64,000 nt of DNA from Brevibacillus composti. GTDB lineage: Bacteria; Bacillota; Bacilli; Brevibacillales; Brevibacillaceae. A program made the translations under genes and the position numbers. Below the pieces are notes generated by a model. The model ran no database searches. It was not told the origin of the DNA and saw only the letters and a list, made by a program, of their open reading frames with translations. Where the stretch lies: NCBI RefSeq assembly GCF_016406105.1, contig NZ_CP066308.1, positions 3,397,501 to 3,461,500 of the forward strand, given 5' to 3'. Position 1 is the first letter of the stretch; every line of letters begins with the position of its first letter. Shown piece after piece: positions 42,216 to 51,917 of this stretch.

Positions 42216-43462
42216 TTGCTGTCTCCTCCTTGCTTAGCTTGCTGTTCCTCTTGCTTTTCCCCCTGCTTGGCCCAGGCGGTGATGATGTAGATCGGGTTCA
42301 GTCCCTCGAAGCGGGTCATCGACAAAATCGGCTTGCTGCGCGAGAGCTGGGCCAGCGTGATCGAGGTCTCGAAGCCTTCGGCGGCAAAGGCCTGCGTGGC
42401 TTCGTACAAGGTCTCGATCGTCGCCGCGTTCACCACGATCCGTCCGTTTGGCCTCAGACGGCTGCAGCAAATGGCGAGCAGCTCTCTCAGCTCTCCGCCG
42501 CTTCCGCCGATAAAGACCGCATCCGGGTCGGGAAACTGCTCCAGACCCTCCGGCGCCTTTGCATGCACGGTCGTGATGTCGGCGCGGAATTTGGCCATGT
42601 TTTCGTGGCAATTGGCCAGGTCGTCGGAATTTTTCTCCACCGCGTACACTTCGCCTTCGCGCGCGATGCGGGCCGCCTCAATCGCGACCGAGCCGGTGCA
42701 GGTGCCGATGTCCCAGACGATGCTTTTGGCGTGCAATTGCAGCTGGGCAATGCTCAGGATGCGCACTTCTTTTTTCGTGATCAGCCCCTTGTCCGGCTTG
42801 CGCTGGGAAAATTCCTCGTCGGCGATGCCGAGCGGCCAGACGGGACTCTCCCGCCGTTTGCGCAGGATGACCACATTCAAATCGGCAAACTGGCTGTCTG
42901 CCATCTGCTCCAGCGAGTACCAGCCGGTCCGCTCCTGCGGGCTGCCCAGGTTTTCCCCTACAAAGGCATCGTACTCGGTCATGCCGAAGCGGAGCAGGTA
43001 GCGGGCAATTGCCGCCGGATTGTTTTCCTGATCCGTCAGCAGTGCGACTTTTTCCTTGCCGTCGATCCGCTGCGCCAGCCCTTTGATGCTGCGTCCGTGC
43101 ACGCTGTGAAACGATGCGTCCTGCCAGGCCTCGCCCATCCGGGCAAAGGCGAGCTGGATGGAGCTGAGATGCGGGTATATCTCCACGTTCAATTTTCTCG
43201 CCAAGAGGCTGCCCACTCCGTAAAAGAGCGGATCGCCGGATGCCAGGATCACGGTTTTTCGCTTTTCCTCGCGCAGTTCTTCGATCAGGGCGGAGAGGCC
43301 GCCCTTCAGGACGCGCTTTTCTCCCGGATAATCGGGGAAAAAGGCGAGATGCCTCTCGCCTCCGACCAGAAGCTCGCTCTCCGCGATCCACGTCCGGTAC
43401 AGCGGCAGCAAGCTGTCCGCGCCGTCATCCCCGATTCCGATCACCTTCATTGCCTCTGTCAT
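42212..43462 (-). CDS. cbiET: Cobalt-precorrin-6B/7 methyltransferase-decarboxylase fusion (CbiE-CbiT)
   Basis: Both halves of the C5/C15 methylation and C12 decarboxylation step in one 416-residue chain (CobL-like). CbiE at about 1-205 ([24 protein letters not shown]), CbiT at about 225-405 with the methyltransferase motif [19 protein letters not shown] and [14 protein letters not shown]. The ATG at 43462 follows AAAGGTGA and overlaps the cbiD end by 38 bases. Confidence 0.93.
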   Translation of the reverse strand: MTEAMKVIGIGDDGADSLLPLYRTWIAESELLVGGERHLAFFPDYPGEKRVLKGGLSALIEELREEKRKTVILASGDPLFYGVGSLLARKLNVEIYPHLSSIQLAFARMGEAWQDASFHSVHGRSIKGLAQRIDGKEKVALLTDQENNPAAIARYLLRFGMTEYDAFVGENLGSPQERTGWYSLEQMADSQFADLNVVILRKRRESPVWPLGIADEEFSQRKPDKGLITKKEVRILSIAQLQLHAKSIVWDIGTCTGSVAIEAARIAREGEVYAVEKNSDDLANCHENMAKFRADITTVHAKAPEGLEQFPDPDAVFIGGSGGELRELLAICCSRLRPNGRIVVNAATIETLYEATQAFAAEGFETSITLAQLSRSKPILSMTRFEGLNPIYIITAWAKQGEKQEEQQAKQGGDSK

Positions 43463-44561
43463 CTATCGTCACCTTTCCCAACAGGGTTCCTTTCATCGTG
43501 ATCAGCATGGTCTCGATCTCCATGCCGCCGCCTACCTCGCGCAGTCCTTCGCGGGAGCAGCTTTCGCACAGCTTTTCAAAAAAGAGAGGGTAGTCCGCCA
43601 TCATGTCACCCACCTGCGAGGCCGTATTGGCCCCCCGCGCTTCCTCCACCAGCTCCGGCGGCGCCCCTGCCTCGCCGACCAGTCTGGCGAGAAAGCCGAA
43701 GTCGACCGGCGCGCTTTTGGAGTGGACCATCATGACGCCCTGCGCGACCTTGGAGAATTTGCCCATCATGCCGACGAGCGTCACTTTTTCGATTCCTTTG
43801 CTCTTGCACTGCTTGAGCGCAAAGCCGACGAAATCGCCCATCTCGACGAAAGCCTCCTCCGGCAGCTCGGGATACTGCGCCATGCCGAACTGCTCGCTCT
43901 TGCCTCCCGTGGAGAGGACGATGTGGCGGCAGCCCATTTTCTGCGCGACATTGATCGCCTGGGCGACGCTGGCCTTGTAGGCGGAGGTGGAAAACGGCAC
44001 GACGATGCCGCGCGTCCCCAGAATGGAGATGCCTCCGATGATGCCGAGGCGTCCGTTCAGCGTCTTTTTGGCGATCTCCTCGCCAGCGGGGACAGAGATG
44101 ACGATCTTGATGCCCCGCTTGATCTCATACTGGTCGAGCACCGCTTGGGCCGTCTCCAGGATCATCTTGCGCGGGACCGGATTAATCGCCGCTTCGCCGA
44201 TGGGCACCGGCAGGCCCGGCTTGGTGACGCGGCCCACCCCGACGCCGCCGTCCAGCACGATGCCCGGCTGATCCAGCCAGCTCACCGTGCTTTGGATGAG
44301 CGCGCCGTGGGTCGCATCCGGGTCATCCCCGCCGTCTTTGATGATGCCCGCTGTCGCGGAGCCGCCGTCAAGCGAGCAGCTCTCCATCTGAAACGTGACA
44401 TCCTGTCCGATCGGCAGGCGTATCGTCGCCTCCCGCTGTTCTTCCTGCAAAATCAGGGCGGTCAGCGCCGCTTTGGTGGCCGCTGTGGCGCACGATCCCG
44501 TGGTGTAGCCATGGCGCAGGGGTTTGGCTTCTTTTTCGTCCGCAGTCGCTTTCCCCGCCAT
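43425..44561 (-). CDS. cbiD: Cobalt-precorrin-5B C1-methyltransferase (CbiD)
   Basis: Methylates C1 in the oxygen-independent pathway; structurally unrelated to the other methyltransferases. 378 residues with the family start [68 protein letters not shown] and [19 protein letters not shown]. Four bases from cbiC. Confidence 0.95.
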   Translation of the reverse strand: MAGKATADEKEAKPLRHGYTTGSCATAATKAALTALILQEEQREATIRLPIGQDVTFQMESCSLDGGSATAGIIKDGGDDPDATHGALIQSTVSWLDQPGIVLDGGVGVGRVTKPGLPVPIGEAAINPVPRKMILETAQAVLDQYEIKRGIKIVISVPAGEEIAKKTLNGRLGIIGGISILGTRGIVVPFSTSAYKASVAQAINVAQKMGCRHIVLSTGGKSEQFGMAQYPELPEEAFVEMGDFVGFALKQCKSKGIEKVTLVGMMGKFSKVAQGVMMVHSKSAPVDFGFLARLVGEAGAPPELVEEARGANTASQVGDMMADYPLFFEKLCESCSREGLREVGGGMEIETMLITMKGTLLGKVTIDDRGNEGDRNRG

Positions 44562-44565
44562 ACGG

Positions 44566-45216
44566 TTACCCCTGCCGCTCTGCCATCAGCGAGATGGCGT
44601 TCAGTGCCGCTACCGTCACGGGACTTCCGCCTTTGCGGCCCATATTGGTGATGAACGGGATGTCCAGCTTGGCCAACTCCTCCTTGGATTCCGCCGCCGA
44701 GACGAAGCCGACCGGCATGCCGATGACGAGGCCCGGCTTTGCCTCTCCCTCTTTGACCAGACGGATCAATTCGAGCAGTGCGGTCGGGGCATTACCGATG
44801 GCGAAGATGCCGCCCTCCGCCTCCTTGACCGCCTTGCGGATAGAGATGATCGCCCGCGTGGTGTTGAGTCGCTTGGCCTCTTCCATCACGTCCGGGTCGG
44901 AGATGTACACCTTTACCTCGCCGCCGAATTTTTCGATGCGGTTTTTGCTGATGCCGACCTGCACCATCTGCACATCGGCGACGACGATCTTGCCGCTGCG
45001 AATAGCATGAATGCCTGCACGGATCGCATCGGGATGGAAGACGAGGCTGCGGCCCAGGTCAAAGTCCGCCGAGGCGTGGATCACTCGCTGGACGACCGGG
45101 TACTGCTCCTCGGTGAAAGGATGCTCGCCCAGCTCCTCGGTGATGATTTGAAAGCTCTTCTCTTCGATTTCCTGCGGTTGAACGGTCAACGGTTTGAATT
45201 CCGTGCGAAAGTCCAT
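44566..45216 (-). CDS. cbiC: Cobalt-precorrin-8 methylmutase (CbiC)
   Basis: Moves a methyl from C11 to C12 to form cobyrinic acid. 216 residues: VIHASADFDLGRSLVFHPDAI (with the catalytic His), VVADVQMVQVGI, FAIGNAPTALLELIRLV and GMPVGFVSAAESKEEL. Confidence 0.94.
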   Translation of the reverse strand: MDFRTEFKPLTVQPQEIEEKSFQIITEELGEHPFTEEQYPVVQRVIHASADFDLGRSLVFHPDAIRAGIHAIRSGKIVVADVQMVQVGISKNRIEKFGGEVKVYISDPDVMEEAKRLNTTRAIISIRKAVKEAEGGIFAIGNAPTALLELIRLVKEGEAKPGLVIGMPVGFVSAAESKEELAKLDIPFITNMGRKGGSPVTVAALNAISLMAERQG

Positions 45217-45288
45217 GGGGATTCCTCCTTTGGATTGGCTGTTTCCCTTTTCAGGGGCAGTGATGAACCGGTTTTGGCGCGGTCTTTT

Positions 45289-46062
45289 CTATACCAGAGG
45301 CAGTAGCTGCTTCAACTGGCCGACGACCCCGGCAAAATCGGAAAATTTGGTGCCGTAATCGATCTTCGGACGAGCGATGACGATGGTCTCGATGCCCATC
45401 TCCAGGGCGGCCTCTACCTTTTCGTCAAAAGCGCCCACCTTGCCGCTCTCTTTGGTGATCATCAGGGTGACGCCGTAATGGGCGTAGAGGGCTTTGTTCA
45501 GCTCTTTGGAAAAAGGCCCCTGCATGGCGACGATGTTCTTCTGCTCGATGCCCAGCTCCTCGCATTTTTCCATATTGTCGATACGCGGCAGCATGCGGGC
45601 CACCAGCGTCGTCTCGGGCAGGCCCAGCAGGCGGTCGGCGAAGATCTTCAGCGTCTTGCTGCCCGTCGTCAGCATGATCACGCCACGCTTCTCCGCCGCG
45701 ATCTCTGCCGCGTGCTTATAATCCTCGGCAAAAATGATCTTCTCGTGGCGGGGCGATTCGGCATTCTCCCGTTCGTAGCGGATGTACGGGACATCTGCTG
45801 CCTGCGCGCCGGCCATGGCATTTTTCGATGCTTCCTCCGCATAGGGGTGGCTGGCGTCGACAACTGCCCGAAAGCCGCGTTCGCGAATCAGCGACGTGAT
45901 GTCATCCGCGGTCAGGCGGCCGACCTGCACGGTCAATCCCGCCTCCTCGAGGCTTTTGGCGGCATTCTCGGTCACCACCGTGGCCAAGAGGTCATACCCG
46001 TTTTCTTTGATTAACAAGGCCAGCTCGCGTGCATCGCTCGTCCCGGCCAGTACCAGTATCAT
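45289..46062 (-). CDS. cbiJ: Cobalt-precorrin-6A reductase (CbiJ/CobK)
   Basis: Reduces precorrin-6A with a nicotinamide cofactor. 257 residues: LVLAGTSDARELALLIKENG, VVDASHPYAEEASKNA, VIMLTTGSKTLKIF and LMITKESGKVGAFDEKVEAALEMGI. A 72-base gap separates it from cbiC, the second widest in the operon. Confidence 0.92.
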   Translation of the reverse strand: MILVLAGTSDARELALLIKENGYDLLATVVTENAAKSLEEAGLTVQVGRLTADDITSLIRERGFRAVVDASHPYAEEASKNAMAGAQAADVPYIRYERENAESPRHEKIIFAEDYKHAAEIAAEKRGVIMLTTGSKTLKIFADRLLGLPETTLVARMLPRIDNMEKCEELGIEQKNIVAMQGPFSKELNKALYAHYGVTLMITKESGKVGAFDEKVEAALEMGIETIVIARPKIDYGTKFSDFAGVVGQLKQLLPLV

Positions 46063-46076
46063 CGCGCGTCCCTCCT

Positions 46077-47108
46077 CTATTTGTTCACCTTGTGTCGGCC
46101 GTGTTCGTGGTCTTGATGGTGCCCGTGGCTGTGATCATGTCCGTGGCTGTGATCATGTCCGTGACTGTGATCATGTCCGTGGCTGTGATCGTGCCCGTGG
46201 CTGTGATCGTGCCCGTGGCTGTGATCGTGCCCGTGGCTGTGATCATGTCCGTGATGATGGTGATGATGCCCGTGATCGTCGTCGTGATGGTGGTGGTGAT
46301 GGTCGATGTGCTCCATCGCTGCCAGACGATACTGGCAGGTGTCGCAATTCAGCTTCACTTCGCCGTGCAGCGCCTCTTGCACCCGGTCTTTCAGCACCTC
46401 TTTGAGCAACGGGTGGAAGCCGAAGTACTCCGCCAGCACAAATTCCGCTTCCGGATAGCGGCTGCGGAATTGCTCCAACTGGTCAGCCATGCGCTTGATC
46501 AGCACGCCGGTAAAGAGGAAGTACGGCAGGACGACGACGCGGCGCGCGCCCAGCTTCAGGCAGCGCTCGATCCCTTCTTCATACAGGGGAAAGGTCACGC
46601 CCATGAAGGCCGTCTCTACCCATTTCGCCTTCCAGCGCTCCCAGAAGAGGCGGGACATTTTGTAGATGTCGCTGTTGGCGTCGGGGTCGCTGCTGCCCCG
46701 TCCGATGACCAGCACGGCGGTATCCGGATGCTCCTCGCCAGAGGCAAAGCCCGCTTCCTCCATCCGCGTCGCCAGAATGTTCAGCACCTCGGTGTGAATC
46801 CCGATCGGGCGACCGTAGATGAACTGCACATGGGGATGTTTCGCCTTGGCTTCGTCGATGGCCGCCGGGATGTGGATCTTGGCGTGGCCCGCCGAAAACA
46901 GAATGATCGGGATGACAGCCACGCGGGTGGCTCCCCGCTTGACGCAAGCATCCAAGCCCTGCAGCATGTCGGGCCGCTCAAACTCCAAAAAGCAGGTTTC
47001 CAAAATCGGCACATCCACCTCGTTTGCCAGCGAAGCGACAAACTGCCTTACCTCTTCATTTCCTTCGGGATCCTTGCTCCCGTGTCCGACGAACAATACC
47101 GCGTCCAT
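46077..47108 (-). CDS. cbiX: Sirohydrochlorin cobaltochelatase CbiX with histidine-repeat tail
   Basis: Inserts Co2+ into sirohydrochlorin, the entry to the cobalt-early route. 343 residues from ATG 47108 (GGGAGGAATC upstream). Two chelatase halves: VLFVGHGSKDPEGNEE holds the metal-site His; the matching position in the second half is Arg (VIGRGSSDPDANSD). A CxxC (LNCDTCQYR) follows, as in the iron-sulfur long-form CbiX of Bacillus. The last 70 residues are His/Asp/Gly-rich, with GHDHSH repeated seven times, probably a cobalt store or a metal-delivery tail. Confidence 0.93.
   Translation of the reverse strand: MDAVLFVGHGSKDPEGNEEVRQFVASLANEVDVPILETCFLEFERPDMLQGLDACVKRGATRVAVIPIILFSAGHAKIHIPAAIDEAKAKHPHVQFIYGRPIGIHTEVLNILATRMEEAGFASGEEHPDTAVLVIGRGSSDPDANSDIYKMSRLFWERWKAKWVETAFMGVTFPLYEEGIERCLKLGARRVVVLPYFLFTGVLIKRMADQLEQFRSRYPEAEFVLAEYFGFHPLLKEVLKDRVQEALHGEVKLNCDTCQYRLAAMEHIDHHHHHHDDDHGHHHHHHGHDHSHGHDHSHGHDHSHGHDHSHGHDHSHGHDHSHGHDHSHGHHQDHEHGRHKVNK
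46123..46248. repeat. Seven tandem 18-base units in cbiX
   Basis: Units of the form CCGTGGCTGTGATCATGT, with one to three changes each, run head to tail without spacers from 46123 to 46248. They encode the GHDHSH repeats. Such a repeat is likely to vary in copy number between strains. Confidence 0.9.
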
Positions 47109-47140
47109 CCTGATTCCTCCCTCATCTTTTTCGTCTATGC

Positions 47141-48910
47141 TCAATCGCCGCAGACGGCGTTTTCAATCTTCGGAATCGGCACCTCCTGCCAAGCGTATCC
47201 CTCCAGCTCGCCTATCCGCTGGAAGAACTTGTGGAAGCGCTCGTTGGGGAAGGCCTCACTTTTATAGCGCGCGACGATCCGCTCGATCAGCGGCACGATT
47301 TTATCCGGCTCGATTCCTTCCGCGACCGGAACCCCGGAGTGCGCGGTCCGCCCCACCGTTTTGGCTCCCAGGAAGAGATCGAACTTGCCCTTGCGGAACA
47401 CCAGTCCGATATCCTCTTGAACCGCCCGATAGCAGGCCATCCCGCAGCCGTTGATGCCGATCCGCGTCTCCTTGGGCATCTCCAGGCCGCCCAGCTTCTG
47501 TTGCAGCTCCTCTGCGTAGGGAATGGCGTCCTTTTTCTCCCCGTCGCAGAAATCGCAGGCCTTCACCTGCAAAACATCGCCGACCGGGGTCAGGATCAGC
47601 CCGGCTTCGCGGAGCGGCGCCGTTACTTCCTCCGGATTGCTCGTCGGCACCCGCAGGATGATCTGATGATGCGGCGTGTATTCCAGCTCGCCCTTTTCCC
47701 CTGCGGCCTGGGCCAGCGTCATCATCTGCAGCGGGGTAAATTTTTTATTGGCGACACCGGGACTGACCGCGCACTCGAAGATCATCTCCGGGACAAAGAC
47801 CGCCGCCGGGCGATGGAGTTGAGTGCCTGATGCGACTGCGGTTGCGGCCGCCGCCGTTCCCTCCGCGGTGATGCCTTTTGCCTCATTTACAGCCTGCAGC
47901 GCCTGAGCCGCCCAGTCGTACGGCGTAGCGGCGGCCGCCTGCGTGCCTGTGCCGGCCGGCGCGCGGTGAGCAGAGTCGACCGGCGCGCTCACGCTGTTCA
48001 CCGGCTTCGATGCGGGCCGCTCCTGCGGGGCCGCTGCCAGGCTCGGGCTGTCGCCTAGTGCCGCTGCTCCCTGCAAGGCTGCCGCTTCCAGCGACCAGGG
48101 CTCGTTTTCCGGACGGAGACGCTGATGCGGCTTGAGGGCCTGTTCGTCGGAGTTCAGCGTATATTTCCGCTGATAGCCGCGCGGCGTAATCATTTTCCCG
48201 TCGTAGACGAATGTGGACGAATTGCCGATGATAACCGTTGTCAGCATGCCGATGTCGTGGTTGAGCATATCGGCCAATGTGGTGATGACGATATGCTCCC
48301 GCTCGCGGTAGGCGCTTTTCACGATGCCGACCGGCGTGTCCGGCGAGCGGTATTGCAGGAGGATGCGCTGCGCTTCGACGATCTGCCGGGTGCGCCGCCC
48401 GCTGCGCGGATTGTACAGCGCGATGACAAAATCGGCCATGCCGGCCGCGTCGATTCTCCTCGCGATCAGCTCCCACGGGGTAAGATGGTCGCTCAGGCTG
48501 ATCGTGCATGCATCGTGCATGATCGGCGCTCCGAGCAAGGCACCGCAGGAGTTGATCGCCGAGATGCCGGGTACGATTTCGACCTCGACGCCTTCCGCCG
48601 CAGTCCAGCCTTGTTCCACGAGGACCTCGTAGACCAGCCCGGCCATGCCGTACACCCCGGCGTCACCGCTGGAGATGACCGCCACTTTTTTGCCTGCTTC
48701 CGCCTGGCGGACAGCTTCCCGCGCCCGGGTCACTTCCTCGGTCATCCCGGTGCTGACGATCTCCTGATCGGTCAGCAGGCCTCGGATCAGGTCCACATAG
48801 GTGGTGTATCCGATGATGATCTCGCTCTCCTCGATGGCTTCCCGTGCCCGTTTGGTAATATGGTCAAAGCTCCCTGGTCCGAAGCCGATGACAAACAGCT
48901 TGCCGCTCAT
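47141..48910 (-). CDS. cbiH: Cobalt-factor III C17-methyltransferase fused to a sulfite-reductase-like Fe-S domain (CbiH60)
   Basis: Methylates C17 and contracts the ring. 589 residues in three parts: CbiH methyltransferase at about 1-245 (VIGFGPGSFDHITKRAREAI, VISSGDAGVYGMAGLVYE, VPGISAINSCGALLGAP), a 120-residue Ala/Pro/Thr-rich linker, and a nitrite/sulfite reductase-type half at about 375-585 with cluster cysteines in KACDFCDGEK and GINGCGMACYRA. This matches the CbiH60 arrangement described for Bacillus megaterium, where the extra domain binds [4Fe-4S]. Confidence 0.93.
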   Translation of the reverse strand: MSGKLFVIGFGPGSFDHITKRAREAIEESEIIIGYTTYVDLIRGLLTDQEIVSTGMTEEVTRAREAVRQAEAGKKVAVISSGDAGVYGMAGLVYEVLVEQGWTAAEGVEVEIVPGISAINSCGALLGAPIMHDACTISLSDHLTPWELIARRIDAAGMADFVIALYNPRSGRRTRQIVEAQRILLQYRSPDTPVGIVKSAYREREHIVITTLADMLNHDIGMLTTVIIGNSSTFVYDGKMITPRGYQRKYTLNSDEQALKPHQRLRPENEPWSLEAAALQGAAALGDSPSLAAAPQERPASKPVNSVSAPVDSAHRAPAGTGTQAAAATPYDWAAQALQAVNEAKGITAEGTAAAATAVASGTQLHRPAAVFVPEMIFECAVSPGVANKKFTPLQMMTLAQAAGEKGELEYTPHHQIILRVPTSNPEEVTAPLREAGLILTPVGDVLQVKACDFCDGEKKDAIPYAEELQQKLGGLEMPKETRIGINGCGMACYRAVQEDIGLVFRKGKFDLFLGAKTVGRTAHSGVPVAEGIEPDKIVPLIERIVARYKSEAFPNERFHKFFQRIGELEGYAWQEVPIPKIENAVCGD

Positions 48911-49059
48911 GGGAAAATCCCCCTTTCAATTTCTGTCCTGTATGGGAGCGACTCGTTTTTTAAGTCGCGTGTTTCGCTTCATGTAACCGTTGCCGCCGGC
49001 GAAGCTGAACGCTGCGATCCGAAAAAGGAACGAGAGCGAAATAACGGCGGCACAGCCAT

Positions 49060-50016
49060 TTATCCGTACAAAAGAAAGGCGATGGCAGCGCAAACCGCCG
49101 CACACATCCACGATGCCAGCCGCATCAGCCGTACCGTGGCCAGGATGTCCTCGGTACGGAGCGGCCGGAGCGGATCGCCCAGCTTCGCCCGGTGGGAGGC
49201 CACGCCCTGGTAGTAATTTAATCCGCCCAGCTGAACGCCCAGTGCCCCGGCTACGGCTGCCTCGGGAATGCCGCTGTTGGGGCTGGGATGGAGGCGGGCA
49301 TCCCGTCTCATGATTCGATAGGAGCGGCGCCAGTCCAGCCCCTGCAGCCGGCTTGCCGCCAGCAAAAACAGGGCGGTCAGACGGGCCGGTATGTAATTGA
49401 GCACATCGTCGAACCGGGCAGATGCCCAGCCGAGATGGAGATACTTCTCGTTTTTGTAGCCGACCATCGAGTCCAGCGTATTGGCGGCCCGGTAGGCCAT
49501 CGCCAGCGGCGCTCCGCCGATGGCGGCGAAAAAGAGCGGGGAGACGATCGCATCGACGATGTTCTCCGCCACGGTCTCTACGGCTCCGCGGCTGATCTCC
49601 GCCTCTTCCAAATGCTCCGTATCCCGGCCAACCACCATCGACAGCGAGCGGCGCGCCTTGGCCACATCTCCCGCGAGCAAATGGCGGCCGATCTCCAAAC
49701 CGGCGTCAGCCAGCCCCTTGGTCGCAATCGTCGTGGCGATCAGCCAGATTTCCAGCCCCACCGCCAGCCAGGGGTGGAGCAGCCCCGCTCCGTACAAAAG
49801 CCCCGCGACTACCATGTAGCTGCCGCCGACGATCAGCAGCGGAAATAGCAACCCGGCTGCCCGCAGTCCGCCCGGCTTTTTGACAAACAAGCGGATCATG
49901 CGCTCCAGGCGGGTGATAAACCAGCCGATGATCACGACAGGATGGGGGATCCTTCGCGGGTCCCCGATGATGCGGTCTACCAGATAAGCGGCCGCGATAC
50001 TATACGCGATGTTCAT
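49060..50016 (-). CDS. cbiB: Adenosylcobinamide-phosphate synthase (CbiB)
   Basis: Membrane enzyme that attaches the aminopropanol arm to adenosylcobyric acid. 318 residues: AAYLVDRIIGDPRRIPHPVVIIGWFI, MVVGRDTEHLEEAEISRGAVETVAENIVDAIVSPLFFAA, PNSGIPEAAVAGALGVQLGG. Overlaps cobC by 17 bases. The 149 bases between it and cbiH hold no recognisable signal beyond a short GCGACT/AGTCGC hairpin. Confidence 0.93.
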   Translation of the reverse strand: MNIAYSIAAAYLVDRIIGDPRRIPHPVVIIGWFITRLERMIRLFVKKPGGLRAAGLLFPLLIVGGSYMVVAGLLYGAGLLHPWLAVGLEIWLIATTIATKGLADAGLEIGRHLLAGDVAKARRSLSMVVGRDTEHLEEAEISRGAVETVAENIVDAIVSPLFFAAIGGAPLAMAYRAANTLDSMVGYKNEKYLHLGWASARFDDVLNYIPARLTALFLLAASRLQGLDWRRSYRIMRRDARLHPSPNSGIPEAAVAGALGVQLGGLNYYQGVASHRAKLGDPLRPLRTEDILATVRLMRLASWMCAAVCAAIAFLLYG

Positions 50017-50632
50017 CCTGCCTCACACTCTCTTCCTTGGCTTCGCTCGTCTCCGCACAGAGCCGCCAGCCATCGCCCGCAGTCTCTGCCATCATGGCCT
50101 GGCCGTGGCGAAGACCATCCATCTGCCAGTAGAGGCGAGGGTCTCGGTGCAGCCAGGCCGCCTGGAACCAGCGGATGACGCCGCCGTGCGTGACGATGGC
50201 GATTGTCTTTTGCTCGGCCGTCCTGCTGACGCGATGCAGCCAGCGATCCACCCGCTCGCCCAGCTGGGCCAGCGTCTCTCCGCCCGGCGGCGCCACCTGA
50301 AACGGATCGTCGTACCAGCGACGGGCTCTTTCCTCATCCCGTGCCATCAGCTCCTCGTAGGTGAGCCGCTCCCACTCGCCAAAGGAAAGCTCGCGCAATT
50401 CCGGCTCGAGGCGAGGGGCCATTTTCCAGACCGCCCCGAGCTGTTCGGCCGTTTGCCTCGTTCGCAGCAGGTCGCTGGTGTAGAGTCGCACCGGCTTTTC
50501 ACCGGCCAGCCGCTCCGCCAGCTCTCTGGCCTGCTTCCATCCGGTTTCATTCAGCGGCGCGTCCGCATCCCCCAGATAGCGGCCTTCCCGATTCTCGGCT
50601 GTCTCTCCGTGCCGGATCCAGATCCACCTCAT
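50000..50632 (-). CDS. cobC: Alpha-ribazole phosphatase / histidine phosphatase (CobC)
   Basis: Removes the phosphate from alpha-ribazole-5'-phosphate or adenosylcobalamin-5'-phosphate. 210 residues from ATG 50632 (ATGA overlap with cobS). Phosphohistidine signature WIRHGETAENREGRYLGDADAPLNETG and the second His in IVTHGGVIRW. The frame is open upstream within cobS but is not homologous there. Confidence 0.9.
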   Translation of the reverse strand: MRWIWIRHGETAENREGRYLGDADAPLNETGWKQARELAERLAGEKPVRLYTSDLLRTRQTAEQLGAVWKMAPRLEPELRELSFGEWERLTYEELMARDEERARRWYDDPFQVAPPGGETLAQLGERVDRWLHRVSRTAEQKTIAIVTHGGVIRWFQAAWLHRDPRLYWQMDGLRHGQAMMAETAGDGWRLCAETSEAKEESVRQDEHRV

Positions 50633-51375
50633 CGCCACCAGCTCCCCGCCAGGATGAGCAGCATGACCGCCTCGCTGCTCTCGATCAGCGCTCCATAGCA
50701 GTCGCCAGTGAGTCCGCCGAGCCGCAGGGAGATCCCGCGCGCGAACCAGAGGACAAACAGGAGCGAGACGGCCACCGCCGCCACCGCCTGAATGCCGGCA
50801 AGCCACCAGCCCAGTCCGAGGAGAGCTAAGTATGCGAGTCCGATATGCCAAAGCCGCAGTCCTTCCCCGATGTTTTTGCCGATTCCGCCCTCTTCGGTCG
50901 CGTACGGCCAGAAATGAATCGCCACCAGCACATGCGTCCGGGCCGCAAACGGGATGATCAGAATCACGGGGAGAAGCGATGCCGATGCAGCCGCCAGCTC
51001 AGCCAGTCCGGCCGTTTTCACCAGGAGCAGCAGTATCGCCGCCAGTACGGCCATCGCGCCAGAACGGCTGTCTTTCATAATTTCTAGCATCCGCTCCCGG
51101 GAACGGCTGCTGCCGAGCCCGTCGGCCAGATCCATCCATCCGTCCAGATGAAGTCCGCCCGTGATGTACACCCACGCCGCACAGGTGAGCACGGCCGCAA
51201 GCAGCGGCGAAAAGGCCCAAAGCGCAGCCGTCAGAAATGCCCACAAGAGGCAGCCGATCACCAGTCCGACGGCCGGATACCAGGCGACGCTCTGCCGCCA
51301 CGCCTTCTCGGAAGGCTTCAGCCACGGTACGGGTATCCGGGTAAAAAACGACAGCGCATGAAAAAATGCATTCAT
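50629..51375 (-). CDS. cobS: Cobalamin (5'-phosphate) synthase (CobS)
   Basis: Joins adenosylcobinamide-GDP and alpha-ribazole at the membrane. 248 residues, hydrophobic, with the acidic motif GGLHLDGWMDLADGLGSS and DSRSGAMAVLA. ATGA overlaps with cobU and cobC. Confidence 0.93.
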   Translation of the reverse strand: MNAFFHALSFFTRIPVPWLKPSEKAWRQSVAWYPAVGLVIGCLLWAFLTAALWAFSPLLAAVLTCAAWVYITGGLHLDGWMDLADGLGSSRSRERMLEIMKDSRSGAMAVLAAILLLLVKTAGLAELAAASASLLPVILIIPFAARTHVLVAIHFWPYATEEGGIGKNIGEGLRLWHIGLAYLALLGLGWWLAGIQAVAAVAVSLLFVLWFARGISLRLGGLTGDCYGALIESSEAVMLLILAGSWWR

Positions 51376-51917
51376 CCTTTTAACCTCCAGGGGATGCCGG
51401 CCATTACGGCATAGACCGCATCGGCACGCCGAGCCGTGCGCTGATTGACATCGCCGAGCACGTCCGCAAACCAGCGTCCCAGCTTCGACAAGGCGACGCC
51501 GCCCAATCCCACTTCACTCGTCACGGCGATGACGATGCGGTCGGTGGCCGCCGCCTTATCCAGCCAGCGCTCAGCTTCCGCCAATATCTCGCCGGTAATC
51601 GTCTCGTCCCGCCAGGAGGGCTCCGGCACGTCCATCAGCCGACCGCTGATCCAGGTGGACAGGCAATCGATCAGCACGACAGGATACGCATCCGCGTCCG
51701 CGTCCGAAAGAGAATCGGACAGCTTTCCCCCGATCTCGCGCAAGCCCCAGCCTGCAGGCCTGCGCTGACGGTGCAGCTCGATCCGTTTGCGCATCTCCTC
51801 ATCCCAGACCTGGCCCGTCGCCACGTAGAGAACATCCCGGCCATACCCGCCTGCCAGCTCCTCGGCAAACCGGCTCTTTCCCGAGCGGACGCCACCGGTT
51901 ACCAGAATCAGACTCAT
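51372..51917 (-). CDS. cobU: Adenosylcobinamide kinase/GTP transferase (CobU)
   Basis: Phosphorylates adenosylcobinamide and transfers GMP to it. 181 residues: P-loop VTGGVRSGKSRFAEELA, VLIDCLSTWISGRLMD, VTSEVGLGGVALSKLGRWFADVLGDVNQ. Standard length. Confidence 0.94.
   Translation of the reverse strand: MSLILVTGGVRSGKSRFAEELAGGYGRDVLYVATGQVWDEEMRKRIELHRQRRPAGWGLREIGGKLSDSLSDADADAYPVVLIDCLSTWISGRLMDVPEPSWRDETITGEILAEAERWLDKAAATDRIVIAVTSEVGLGGVALSKLGRWFADVLGDVNQRTARRADAVYAVMAGIPWRLKG

Noticed and set aside
46123-46248. Possible CRISPR array
   Set aside because: The 18-base units are contiguous with no spacers and encode the His repeat of CbiX.
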